Of a DNA stretch of 64,000 nt, positions 34,131 to 44,902 are shown one piece after another. Position numbers and translations under genes: made by a program. Numbering within the stretch: the stretch's first letter is position 1; each line of letters begins with the position of its first letter. The stretch is from Pseudo-nitzschia pungens (Eukaryota; Bacillariophyta; Bacillariophyceae; Bacillariales; Bacillariaceae): NCBI GenBank assembly GCA_037355855.1, contig CM074763.1, forward strand, positions 620,001-684,000. Reading direction: 5' to 3'. The notes below the pieces were generated by a model. It saw only the letters and a list, made by a program, of their open reading frames with translations. It was not told the DNA's origin and ran no database searches.

Positions 34131-35333
34131 TTACTTCCACAGCCGTTGCAGACTAATGTTGCTGTCCCCGTCCTTCTTCATGACCTTGGCCACCGCCATT
34201 TCGAAATCCTCCTGCGTGACGTGGACCCGTCGCTCCCGCAGGGCAAACATTCCGGCCTCCGTGCACACGGCCTTGCACTCGGCCCCGCTGGCGTTGGGCA
34301 TCTTCTCGGCAATGACCTTGAGGTCGATGTTGCGCAGCAGATTCATCTTTCGGGAGTGGATCTTCATGATGGCCATTCGGTTCTCGACGTTCGGGTTGGG
34401 GAACTCGATCTTGCGGTCGATGCGGCCCGGCCGCAACAGGGCGGAATCCAAAATGTCGATGCGGTTCGTGGCCATGACCACCTTGATGTTCTGGGCCGGC
34501 TCGAAACCGTCCAGCTGGTTGAGGAGCTCCAGCATGGTCCGCTGGACCTCCGAGTCGCCGCCTCCACCCCCGCGGGCGCTCCCGATGGAATCGATCTCGT
34601 CCATGAAAATGATCGAGGGCGCGGCCTCTCTCGCCATGACAAAGAGCTCGCGGACCATCCGGCTTCCCTCTCCGATGTACTTCTGGACCAGTTCCGCTCC
34701 CGACACGCGGATGAAGGTGCAGTCCGTGTGGTGGGCCACCGCTCGGGCCAGCAGCGTCTTTCCGGTTCCGGGGGGGCCGTAGAGCAGCACGCCCTTGGGT
34801 TGCGCCACACCCAGCGATTCAAACAACTCGGGGTGCTTGATGGGAAGCTCGATGACCTCCTTGATTTCCATGACCTGCTTTTCCAGTCCTCCGATCATGT
34901 CGTACGTGGAATCGGGAACGGCCTCGACCTTCATCAGCGAAACCAGCGGATCCACCTTTGTCGGGAGGATCTTGTGGAGGGTGTAGGAATCGTTTCGCAG
35001 CGCTACGCGGGTGTTGGGCACCAGGTCCTTGATGTCGACCTGGGACTTGTCCAGATCGACGACGTATTTTCCCTCGGGGTGGATCTTCACCAGCACCTTG
35101 TTCTGTCCCATTTGCTTCACGACTTCTCCGACGTACGAGCCGGGTTCCTGGAGGTGGTGGAGTTCCTCCCGGAGCATGCGCACCTTGGCGTTCAGCTCGT
35201 TCCGGCGTGCCTTGAGGCGCTGCAGATCGGCGAGGCGTTCCTGGACCGTTTCGCTCAGTTCGCTGACCTTGGAGGCGTAGTAGGTCGCCATGCTGGAGTT
35301 TGGAGGGGGTTCTGCCGCCATTGTCGAAGCCAT
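34131..35333 (-). CDS. RPT6: 26S proteasome regulatory ATPase RPT6 (PSMC5)
   Basis: One of six AAA+ ATPases of the 19S base that unfold substrates. A 400-residue, intact, single-exon protein. It has an N-terminal coiled coil ([20 protein letters not shown]), the OB part ([20 protein letters not shown]), the Walker A motif GPPGTGKT, the Walker B motif [11 protein letters not shown], the second region of homology [20 protein letters not shown], and the C-terminal LWK end that matches RPT6. The start at ATG 35333 is followed by a second ATG four codons on. Conservation is so high that the assignment is secure. GGA codons here (MIGGLEKQ) read as ordinary glycine. Confidence 0.97.
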   Translation of the reverse strand: MASTMAAEPPPNSSMATYYASKVSELSETVQERLADLQRLKARRNELNAKVRMLREELHHLQEPGSYVGEVVKQMGQNKVLVKIHPEGKYVVDLDKSQVDIKDLVPNTRVALRNDSYTLHKILPTKVDPLVSLMKVEAVPDSTYDMIGGLEKQVMEIKEVIELPIKHPELFESLGVAQPKGVLLYGPPGTGKTLLARAVAHHTDCTFIRVSGAELVQKYIGEGSRMVRELFVMAREAAPSIIFMDEIDSIGSARGGGGGDSEVQRTMLELLNQLDGFEPAQNIKVVMATNRIDILDSALLRPGRIDRKIEFPNPNVENRMAIMKIHSRKMNLLRNIDLKVIAEKMPNASGAECKAVCTEAGMFALRERRVHVTQEDFEMAVAKVMKKDGDSNISLQRLWK

Positions 35334-36973
35334 TGTTTCGTTATTATTATTTAGTTATTTGATTGCGGATTGATGGATGGATGGATTGATCGATTCGGGT
35401 TTTACGACGAGGAGGGAATCCGATCCAAATTCAAAATTGTTCCGGCGAGGTTGTTGCTGCGTGTCTGTCCGGAGGTACTGTATGAGGTAGCTACGAGAAC
35501 GAATTGTCTCTACTTGTTCGTTTGTCGAGTTGAGAGTTTGGGTCGCTGTCTTGGAAGATCCGAAACGGTCTGTGCGGAGATGGTGCCTGTAGCTGCAGTC
35601 GGTAGACGTTCCGAGTTTGGTTGTTTTGACATGCGAAGTAGAACTTCGAGTAACTTAATTTCCATCGGTCGATCCCGTCGATCGAAATCATAATGATAAG
35701 CTCCAGCATGTCGGCAGCTTTTCGTTCGCTTTCATTGCGATTCGTTGCCATTACAAAAATAGAGTTGGGGTTAATCTCAACTATCTCTCTAATTGTTGGC
35801 GCGACAATTCTCTCTCTCAAATTTTGCTGAGAAGAACATCCTTTTTCCATTCCATTCCATTCCATCCAATCAATCAATGCAATCTCTCTCTTCCATTCAT
35901 TAGGCCTTCCGGTAAAATAAGAATACTTCGCAATCAGTAAGCTTTACCCGCATCCAATACTGGTGAGGAAGCAATGGGAATCCAAACAAGAATACTCAAT
36001 ACGATAGAAAACGAAATTGGTTGTCCACAAGCTAATGTGCTAACTGCATGATATACTGATAGTAGTAGTAGTAAATCTCATCATGGTCTAAACATCAGAA
36101 GATAGTAGTACTAGTATTATTACTGTGGTGCATGGACACACTTCTTGTGCTTTTCACATGACGTAGACCAGTAGGGCTGTCAGTGGTAAGGTCAATTGTA
36201 TGAATACTTGGTGCTTCAGAGATGGGGACAAACGATGCTCTTCCCTCGACTAGAAGAAGCTGACTAAGAAGAAACTTTGATAGAGCAGTTTTGGAACAAC
36301 GGACCTGTCCCTGGCCTGGAAGTTCTATCACATTACTAGCACTTCTTGTTGTAGTAGTAGGACTAGTATGATGTGATACCTTGTTTGGTGTCTTCCACGA
36401 TGCCAATAGATCAAGGATCCAATAAAAGTTGCATTGAATGGTTAGGTAACTTAGTGATGTAGGTTGGAGAATGGAGGGCTACTACTACTATGGTTTATGA
36501 ACAGTTCACAACAGTGTATTGAGTAGTTGTAGTAGTAGGACTAGTATGATGTGATACCTTGTTTGGTGTCTTCCACGATGCCAATAGATCAAGGATCCAA
36601 TAAAAGTTGCATTGAATGGTTAGGTAACTTAGTGATGTAGGTTGGAGAATGGAGGGCTACTACTACTATGGTTTATGAACAGTTCACAACAGTGTATTGA
36701 GTATACAGCATTCAAATATGTTGTATTAGTGGATTCAGATCAACGTAAGCTACGTTGATGAGCGGATGATCATACTAGTAGTAATAGTGATGCAACCCAA
36801 AAGTTGGCGCAGCAACGGCAACGCATCAAAAAATAATTATTCTGCGGAATGAATCGTCAGCGGATCTCCGACAAGCTACAATATTATTATACCGAACATT
36901 GGCCATCCATTGCGTTGCAACCAGTGGAGGCTCGCATACTGGGAGCCGAAGCCACGCAACCGAACCATTAATC
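35334..36973. other. Intergenic with 178-bp duplication
   Basis: The divergent region between RPT6 and the 36974 gene. It carries a long perfect tandem duplication (36348-36703), TAGTAG simple sequence and a CCATT repeat at about 35849-35866. No gene was recognised. Confidence 0.55.
36348..36703 (+). repeat. Perfect 178-bp tandem duplication
   Basis: The unit at 36348-36525 (starting GTTGTAGTAGTAGGACTAGT) is repeated at 36526-36703 with no difference visible. It contains AGGATCCAATAAAAGTTGC and GTTCACAACAGTGTATTGAG and no coding signal. Confidence 0.93.
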
Positions 36974-37833
36974 ATGCCGGAAGTCTCCATTAACTTGTTG
37001 GCGAGCATACGGACCCGAAAGGAGTGTCTCGAACGCGCCCGGAAGCTTCTGTTCGTGGAAAGCAATGGGCAATCGAACAACGACGACAACGACCACAACG
37101 GAATAGAATCGGTGGCATCTCGAGTCGGAATCGTCGGGCTCCGTGACGTCCTCGGATCTCTTACAGACATGGTTCATCCGAAATCCTCGCCGGGCGGCTC
37201 TTCGACGAACCCATTGTCTCCGACGGAAATGCTTGGTTGGGTCCGACACCAACGATCGAGGCAGAAACGATCTTCCGCATCATCATCAGCACCATCATCA
37301 TCAACACCATCATCATCATCAACTTGCAACAACGACGCGGTCCAAAACCGAGAACACGAACCCAAACGATTCTCTTCCCGAGAAACGAGACAACGATGCG
37401 CTCGGCGCGGAAACGGTCCGCGAACTCTGTCGCACGGAATTGGATTTGCACAGAGCCCTGTGGCTGGCGCACAAGCTCGCGATGTTCTCGCTCCGCCGGC
37501 GGTCGACCCATCCGCCCGCCGAAGCCGAGCCGATCACCGCGCTCTCGTCGAAGCACCAGCAAAGCGCGCGAACCTCGCTGCGAACCAATCTGAGAAAGCT
37601 CCGCTGCCTCGTCGCATCGCTCCAGCGAATCTTCCGCGACGAACTAGGACCCGCCCATCGGCAAAACCGAAGACCGCACCACCAATACCGTTTGGGAGGA
37701 TCGCATGCGGGAATGGACGAAAAACGACCCAACGGAGAACGAACCCGGGGACGTGCGGGAATCGTCGAACAAGACCGATCGGCAAACGGTTGATGAACAA
37801 GGCGAAAACGATAGCGACGACGACTGTGACGGT

Positions 37834-37869
<36 letters not shown>

Positions 37870-38254
37870 AGCGGTTCCCTCAATTTGTTGTCCGTGACCA
37901 AGGAACAACTCGAGCAAGAGGAGCAAGAACTCTTGGCCATGGCATCCACTCCGATACCGGTAGCGAGTGTGCCGGCGCGGGCACAGGGAGAGGCTCGGCA
38001 ACCTCCGCCGAAAAAGCAAAAGCTGTCCCCGTCTCCGACCGAGGCCGAAGCGACGCCGCAATCGTCGTCTCCCCGAATTGTCCGCGAGGAGCGCATCGGT
38101 CGGGGAGCGAGAGCAACTACAGATACAGAAATTGTGGTCCGGGGAGGAGATTGCCGCCGCCAGAGCCAGGGCCAGAGCTTTGTTTGCCGCAGACTCGGCA
38201 GAAACCCTCGAACAGTGCGCCATGCGGCGAGGAGAGTCTTCGCTAAAGCAGTAA
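36974..38254 (+). CDS. Unknown acidic/helical protein, three +1 frame steps
   Basis: The start at ATG 36974 gives MPEVSINLLASIRTRKECLE. The protein can be followed to the stop at 38254 only by three +1 steps, near 37315-37410, near 37645-37650 and near 38080-38105. The span (1281 nt) agrees with three extra nucleotides. Recognisable pieces are a helical core (RELCRTELDLHRALWLAHKL, then LRKLRCLVASLQRIFRDEL), VWEDRMREWTKN, a poly-Asp run (about 37825-37870), a helix EQLEQEEQELLAMA, a basic KKQKLSPSP patch and a C-terminal helix EREQLQIQKLWSGEEIAAA. It looks nuclear, but no family was recognised. The coding pieces are consecutive, so decay into an unrelated pseudogene is less likely. Confidence 0.6.
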
Positions 38255-38304
38255 TACTATAGAAAAAAATTAAGGCGTTTAAAAATTACAATCTAATTCA
38301 TCCA

Positions 38305-41300
38305 TCAGTACGGCGGTAGCATTAATTCCGAACCAAACTGCAACCAGAAAACGAGAAACAAGAAAGGATTGAAACCCGTGAGCAAACAAAGGAACAAGAA
38401 AACAAAACAAAGGAACGAACAAAGGAACGAACGAATGAACACCGTGTCGTTCGAAGGCGCCATCGAATTGCGGCAGCGCGGTCCAAAAAAAACGCACCCT
38501 TCTCTCGACGGCCATGACCGATGGTATCTGCCGCAGGCTGTTCATCACCCGCTGCAGATCGTCCAGGCAGCGTATCTTGATCAGAAAAACGAGCGTGGCG
38601 TGCTCGTTCGTCGTCAGGCTGCCCGTCTTGATGATCTCGGAGAGTTCCGAGACCGTCTCGGAGCAGTCCGCGAGCAACAGCTTTCGGTCCTGGCAGTGGA
38701 CGACGATCTCGCAGGGGTACACGTGCTCCGGCTCGTCCCCGTGAGCGGTTCCCGCGTCCGAGGCCGACCACCGGAGCGGGACGGGCTTCTCGACCACGTC
38801 CGCGTCCTGGAATCGCCCGTAGATTCCCTGCCGCAGGCTGATGCTGTCGACGCGTTGTTTCGCAAACGATGCTTCGCCGCCGCCGCCGCTTGCAGAATAG
38901 TCGTCGGTCGGTCTCTGGCTTCCGGCCACCTCTTCGTTAATGGCGCGCTGGGCGATCGAACAACAGATGCGGTGGACCGTTGGGGTTGCCTCGCTGGTGG
39001 AGTCGACGGGTACCGTCCCGATGATATCGTCTCCGTAGACGGGGAGGCATTCCGTGCAGAGGTGCTCCGGGTCGGCGTATCGGATCGAATCGTCGTCGCC
39101 GTTGGTTCTGACGGCGCGGTCGAAGGACGTTCCGTTCTTGGGTTTGGGCCAGGCGGAGGGCGGATCCTCGGTCTCGGTTTGCGTTCCGGGCATGGGCTGG
39201 AAGGTGGCGCTGCTCTGGGCGGACGCTACCGCGGCAGCCGCGTCCTGGGCTTTCTTTTGGCGCTCGCGCACCGCGTCCAGGACGCTCTTGGGGATCAGGG
39301 ATTCTCGGTTCTTTTCGGCGTTGATCAGCGGTTTTTGCGGAACCTTGAAGAGTTTGGAGACGAACGAGTGGAGCATGGCGCGGTCCTCCTGCTTGCCGAT
39401 CTTGATCAAGAGATCGTCAATGTCGTCGAAACGAGTGTTGCCGGGCAGCAAGGCAGCCACCTCCTGGACCGTGGTGGGGATGGAAAATTCCTCCTCGAGA
39501 TACGACGATTTTTCGATCAGGGGACCGTGCATCCAGAGGTAGTCCATCAACAATATTTTTCCGGCTTCGCACAAACTGCGATGAAAAAAAAACAACAACA
39601 ATAACAACAAGAAACAAACGAGTCGTACAGCCGTGTGAGTTAAGTGCTGGTGCCCACCGCATGCATGTATCAAAGAAAATCAAATTTCATCGTTCCACTC
39701 GTGCTCGTGCTAGTGCTAGTGCTCGCACTCGTGCTCGTGCCGCACCTTTCTTTTTGCTTCTCTCGGAAATACGACCGCAGCTTGGACCTCGCGGATCGGC
39801 TCTTGGCGTATCGTATCCAGTCCGTGGAGGGCCGTCCCTCCCCGGTCAGGATCGAGACGACGTCGCCGTTCTGCAGCTCGTACGATATCGACACGGGCTT
39901 TCCGTTGATCTCGACGCCGTGCATGTTGAGTCCCACCTCCGTGTGGATCTGAAAGGCCGCGTCGATGGCGGTGGACCCGCGGGCCAGGTTCAGGATCTGC
40001 CCGTTCCGCAGAAAGACAAAGACGCGCTTTCCCAGGAGCTCGTTGCGGACGCTGTCGACAAAGTCCCGGGCGTTGAGTTTCTCGTCCTGCCACTCCTTGA
40101 TGCTGGACAGCCACGGTGTGTTGTAGAGGTCGTCGCTGCCGTCCTGCCTCCGTTTTCCGTCCGTGTAGGCCCAGTGCGAGGCCATGCCGTATTCGGCGAC
40201 CTGGTGCATCAGGTTGGTCCGGATCTGGACCTCGATCTTTTGGCCGTTGAGGATGAGCGCCGTGTGGAGGCTCTGGTAGCCGTTGGGCTTGGGGAAACTG
40301 ATGTAGTCCTTGACGCGCGTCGGAAAGGGCTGGAATCCGTCGAGGTGCTGGACGAGGCCCAGCACGTGATAGCACAGCCAAACGGCCCGGTCCGAGACGT
40401 TCTCGTCGTCCTCGGGGTTGGCCTTGGGCGTGATGATGACGCGGAGCGCCACCACATCGACGATGTGGTCCAGGTTGCGTTCTCCCTTGGTCTCCATCTT
40501 GTGCCAGAGCGAGTAGATTTCCTTCATCCGACCCGAGACCTTGACGTCGGCCGCTTGCTGGCGCAGGGTCGGGTCGGAATTCAATCGATCCTTGAGGATC
40601 TTTTGGGATTTCTCGAGCGTGTCCTCGTACTTGGCGTGGCGCTGGTCCAGCTTTCGGCTGAGCCGCTTGTACTCGAGCGGATACAGGTACATGAACGCCG
40701 TGTCTTCCAGTTCGCTCTTGAATTGCCAGATGCCCATTCGGTGCGCCAGCGGCGCAAAAATGTCCAGCGTCTCGCGACTGATCTTGATCTGCTTTTCCGG
40801 TTTCATGTGTTGCAGCGTCCGCATGTTGTGCAGGCGATCCGCCAGTTTCACGATGATGATGCGGTAGTCGTCTGTGGGTCGATGAGAGATGGAACCATGA
40901 ATTGAGTGCACGAAACCAAACCAAACCAGAACGAAACGAAACAAGAGAAATCAATGCAAGGCAAGGCAAGGCAAGGCAAGGCAAGGCAAACGCGAACCCA
41001 TAAAGACATCCTGTTGTTATTCCATTCCATTCCATTCAATTCCATTCCATTCCATTCCGCACACACGCACGCACCGGTCATGGCAACAAACATCTGCCGC
41101 AGATTCTCCGCTTGCTCGTCGGCGTAATCGGGGATCGCCAGCTTCGGGAGCTTGGACACCTTGGTCTCTCCCTCCACGATCCCCCGGACGGTTTTCCCGA
41201 ACATTTCCTCCACCAGCTCGAAGGTCAGGTCCGTGTCCTCCACCGTGTCGTGCAGCAGGCCGGCCATGACCGTGTCCTCGTCCATCTTGAGGCCCGCCAG

Positions 41301-42458
41301 CAGCAGCGCCACCTCGACGGGATGGATGATGAAGGGCTCCCCGCTCTTGCGGGCCTGTCCCCGGTGGGCGCGGTAGGCGACCCGGAGCGCGTCGTAGATC
41401 TTGGCGCAGCGCTCCGTGCCCAGGTAGGAGACCACCGGCAGCAGCCGGTCCCAGTAGATGTCGACCTGCTCGCAATCGTACGGCGACATGTCCCGGAGGT
41501 CCTCGTAGACCTCGTCGACCGTCTCGACCTTTTTCTTTTTCTGGAAGAAGAGCCCCCACTTCATGATGGACGTCCAGTTGTTGACCTCCGGCGCCGTTTG
41601 CTGGGAGAGGCGCTCGGTTTCTTCCCGCTCCAGTCGTTCCTTCAGGGACCGATCGAGCTCGAGGCTCTGCAGGTAGTTTTCTCGGTACTCGTAGCCGTTG
41701 ATCTTTTCGGAAATGCCGTTGGTCGGCACGAATCCGGGGCCGTTGCTGATGACGTTCCGGGATGCGGCGGTGTTCGTGTTGCCGTTCGTGTTGGTGCCGT
41801 TTCTCTGGCCAAAGCCTCCGGTGCCGCCCCCGCCGCCGCCTCCCGACAGATTGCTCAGCTCGTCCATCATGGAGGGAAAGCCGTCGTCGTAGGCATCGAA
41901 AGGCTGGGACGATTCGTGCAATCGGGTTGTGGCCGCGGTGCGTGTCGTCCATCCCTTTCGTTGAGTTATGGAATTGTGGTGGTGGTGTGTTGCCCTTCTT
42001 CTTTCGCCGAACGGAGGACTCACTCGGGAACGGTGGTTTGTGCTGTAGATATCATTGCTGTGGATGTGGCCGTGGATGTGGCTGAGGCTGCGACTGTGGC
42101 TGTAACCATTGACCGCAAACCTCTCGGAGGTGCAGGAGAGCAACAATAGCACTACGACGCAACCGGGAAAGAGATGCGATTGGAAACAACTACCGCGACG
42201 TTCGGTGCGGCTCCGGGGTCTCTTGGTCCATCTGGTTATTGTGTTTGTGTTTGCATTTTGGATTTGGATTGCGTTTGTTTTGCGTTTGCTTCTTGCTGCT
42301 GCTGTTGTTGTTTCGCAACTGCGACGGCCACAATTCCGATCCAAATCCAAATCCAATTCCAAATCCAAATCCAATTCCAAATCCAAATGGTGAGAACATT
42401 CCGAAGCCGCAAAGGTTCGGAAGCAACCCGCTTTGGTTGACACCAGCCTTTCCTGCAT
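38305..42458 (-). CDS. RSH: Plastid RelA/SpoT homologue (ppGpp synthetase/hydrolase)
   Basis: Four exons: 42458-41075, 40871-39746, 39575-38498 and 38337-38305. All have GT/AG ends (three GTGC donors) and the total is 1206 residues in one unbroken frame. The long N-terminus holds a hydrophobic signal (GCVVVLLLLSCTSERFAVNG), suggesting plastid import. Domains: HD hydrolase at about 345-460 with an intact HDTVED; synthetase at about 462-700 with RVKDYISFPKPNGYQSLHTA, whose RxKD motif is the type found in bifunctional SpoT-like enzymes; TGS at about 755-835 (KRVFVFLRNGQILNLARGST); and an ACT domain near the C-terminus (CEIVVHCQDRKLLLADCSET). It should make and degrade ppGpp for the plastid stringent response. 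Intron 1 consists largely of GGAAT and GCAAG pentanucleotide repeats. The last splice adds only FGSELMLPPY. Confidence 0.92.
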
Positions 42459-43486
42459 CGCGGGTTTGTGATTGGGATGACACCGATTCTACAATGCCCA
42501 CAGCAATCCGGGTCTATTACTTCTATTGATTGAGATTGTGGTCTTTGCAGAGGCAGCGAAGCCTTCTCTGCTGCGGCGATGGTCACGGGAAGATCGATCG
42601 AGGAATTCTCGCGGGCGAACGGATCGATACGTTAAGATTACCAGTAGTCTTATTCAGTTTACCGCGAGGCAGAGGAGTTCGATGATGTCTACTTGTACAA
42701 GTAAAGTATTCTACTACCCTCGTACTCGTATTCGTATTCGTACTCGTATTCGTGTTCGTACTCGTATTCGTAGCCTTACTCCAACAGGGTTGTTCGATGT
42801 TCTATTATTCGTACGGTATTTATTTACCGTATTTATTTAGTGATCAAAAAACAATCATCATCATCATCATCACCTTGAACACATCATGGCAAAGTATCCC
42901 AAGCAGAACTTCAAATCGACGGAAAACGCGATAAAAGGGGGAGGGGAAGTTAAATATAATTTGGGGGAAGTTTTTGATTGGGATGATTGATTGATTGATT
43001 CTGTACCAGTACACGTGCCATATTGCGCGCGAGAAAACGCCAAAAAACCGTCTGGACTGGAGTGAGTGAGTCCGAAATGAGGAGTCCAAGTGAATGAGTC
43101 TCCGAGAAAACAGAGTTTTTGATGAGAAAAATGGCAGACCGAAGATCGACCATCGACGACGATAGAGGATTGATTCCTTCATTCATTGATATCTGTTACA
43201 AGTATCAATTATCCATTCACTCACCTTTGGTACGGGTACTACGAGTAAGTTACTCGTACTCGCACAGTGTCTGTGTTCTCGACAGTAGTTGCAAGCAACA
43301 CGTTATGAACAGCAAAACAGCAAGACACAGCAGCGGCATTTCTACCTTCCCTTTCCCCTTTATTGCATGCAATCACTCCGGGCCTCTCCCGAGTTGTCCC
43401 CTCTAATCCATTCGGTGGACGCATCAGATCCATAGTCAATCATAATTGCAACATATATAAATATATATATATATATATATATCAAC
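42459..43486. other. Divergent promoter region with simple repeats
   Basis: Contains a CGTATT/CGTACT repeat (about 42718-42775), a CATCAT run (about 42855-42872) and an (AT)n run ending just before the 43487 start (about 43452-43483). No gene was recognised. Confidence 0.55.
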
Positions 43487-44820
43487 ATGGCGCGCGATAA
43501 GTTTGCAGCGATGGCGCAGCGAGCCAATATGGCAAACGCAAATCCTGCAGAGACGGCTTCCGGAACGAGTGCCGAAGGGAGTCAACCGCAGCAGCAACCG
43601 CAGCCACATCTACAGCAACCGCAGCAACAGCAACCCCAAACCGCTGCTCCGCAAGCTGTCGCGGGTCCACCCAAACGGGACAAAATGGCAGCCCTCGCGG
43701 CTCGGCAGCAAACACAACAACAGGCCGCAGGGATCTCGGTGGCACCAGCTACCGCTACAACTACAACTGCAGCCACAACTACAACTGCAACTGCAGCCAC
43801 AACTGCAGCTACCACTACACCTACCACTGCAGCTACAACACCCGTAGCTCCTCCTCCGAAACGTGACAAAATGGCGGCGCTTGCTGCCCGATCCATGGTG
43901 CCACCAACTAGCACCACCAACAACAACACCGACGGAACTTTTGTTGCAACGAACCATAATCCACAACAACAATCACAACCACAATCTCAACAAGCTCCGG
44001 TGAGTTCGAATGCAACACCCGTAGCTCCCCCTCCAAAAAGAGACAAGATGGCAGCCCTGGCAGCCCGATCCAACCACAGCAATAACAACAATCTCCCGAC
44101 GCAACCGCAAACCGATGGAGCCCCGGCAACAGCACCTCCCCCGAAACGCTGACAAAATGGCAGCCCTGGCGGCCCGAGCCGCCGCTCCCACACAAGCAGC
44201 GGCAGCGGTCCCGTCCCGGAACAACAAGCTGGCCAAAGCTCGCCGCGGCAGGGGGAGGGGAGGAGGTCCGACGACACCGGCCGCAAACACGGATGCCGAA
44301 CACCGAGCGAGAAAAGCCAGGGAGGAGCGCGCCGCAGCGGCCTGCTCTCGCCCGGGAGAAACACCTGGCCGAGCTCCGGGAGCGCCTGTCGAAGCGCAAG
44401 GGAATCCTGGACAGCCTCGACCGCGCCGAGCGGCTCGCGTGCAGGTTGCTGACGATTGCTGCCGAGACCACCACCGAGCTGCAGGACCTCGACTTTCAGT
44501 CGCCCACCCTCTCGAAGTTGTCGGTGGCCTACCGGTCCACCCTCCAGGAACTGCACCCGCTGCTCACAAACAACACGGAAGAACTCATCAAGCCCTACCA
44601 GAACCACACCGAGGAGACCAAACAGAGCATGTACGCCGCGCGCGTCGAGATGAGGCTGGCCAGGGAGCGGCTGGAAGTCCTCAAGACCTTTGCGGAACTG
44701 GAACGGGACGAGAACAACGCGGCGAGCGCCGGCACGAACACGAACACCAATACGAACACCAATGAGAACACTGTTGCCCCGATTGCAATAGACGAGGGTG
44801 ACCGAAAACGAAAACGATGA
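43487..44820 (+). CDS. KRDKMAALAAR-repeat protein with Med11-like C-terminus, two +1 steps
   Basis: The start MARDKFAAMAQRANMAN is followed by Gln/Thr/Pro/Asn-rich linkers carrying four copies of the motif PPKRDKMAALAAR (near 43665, 43850, 44025 and 44140). The fourth copy is split by one extra nucleotide (CGC-T-GAC in place of CGN-GAC, about 44147-44153). A second +1 step lies near 44340-44357. The last part (44350-44820) is helical: AREKHLAELRERLSKRKGIL, then LTIAAETTTELQDLDF, then STLQELHPLLTNNTEELIKP and MYAARVEMRLARERLEVLKT. It resembles the Mediator head subunit Med11. That match is by pattern only. The motif may be a repeated short docking peptide. A basic KRKR end suggests the nucleus. 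Confidence 0.6.
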
Positions 44821-44902
44821 AACTTTCTAAAAAAAAGAGAGAGAGAAGACACACCACGACGTGTTTGGATCCTTTCGAGTTTAGTCTAGCTTAGCTTTTG
44901 CG

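Noticed and set aside
39716..41035. 439-codon minus-strand frame overlapping RSH exon 2
   Set aside because: It is a shadow of the RSH coding frame in GC-rich codons; the RSH frame carries all catalytic motifs.
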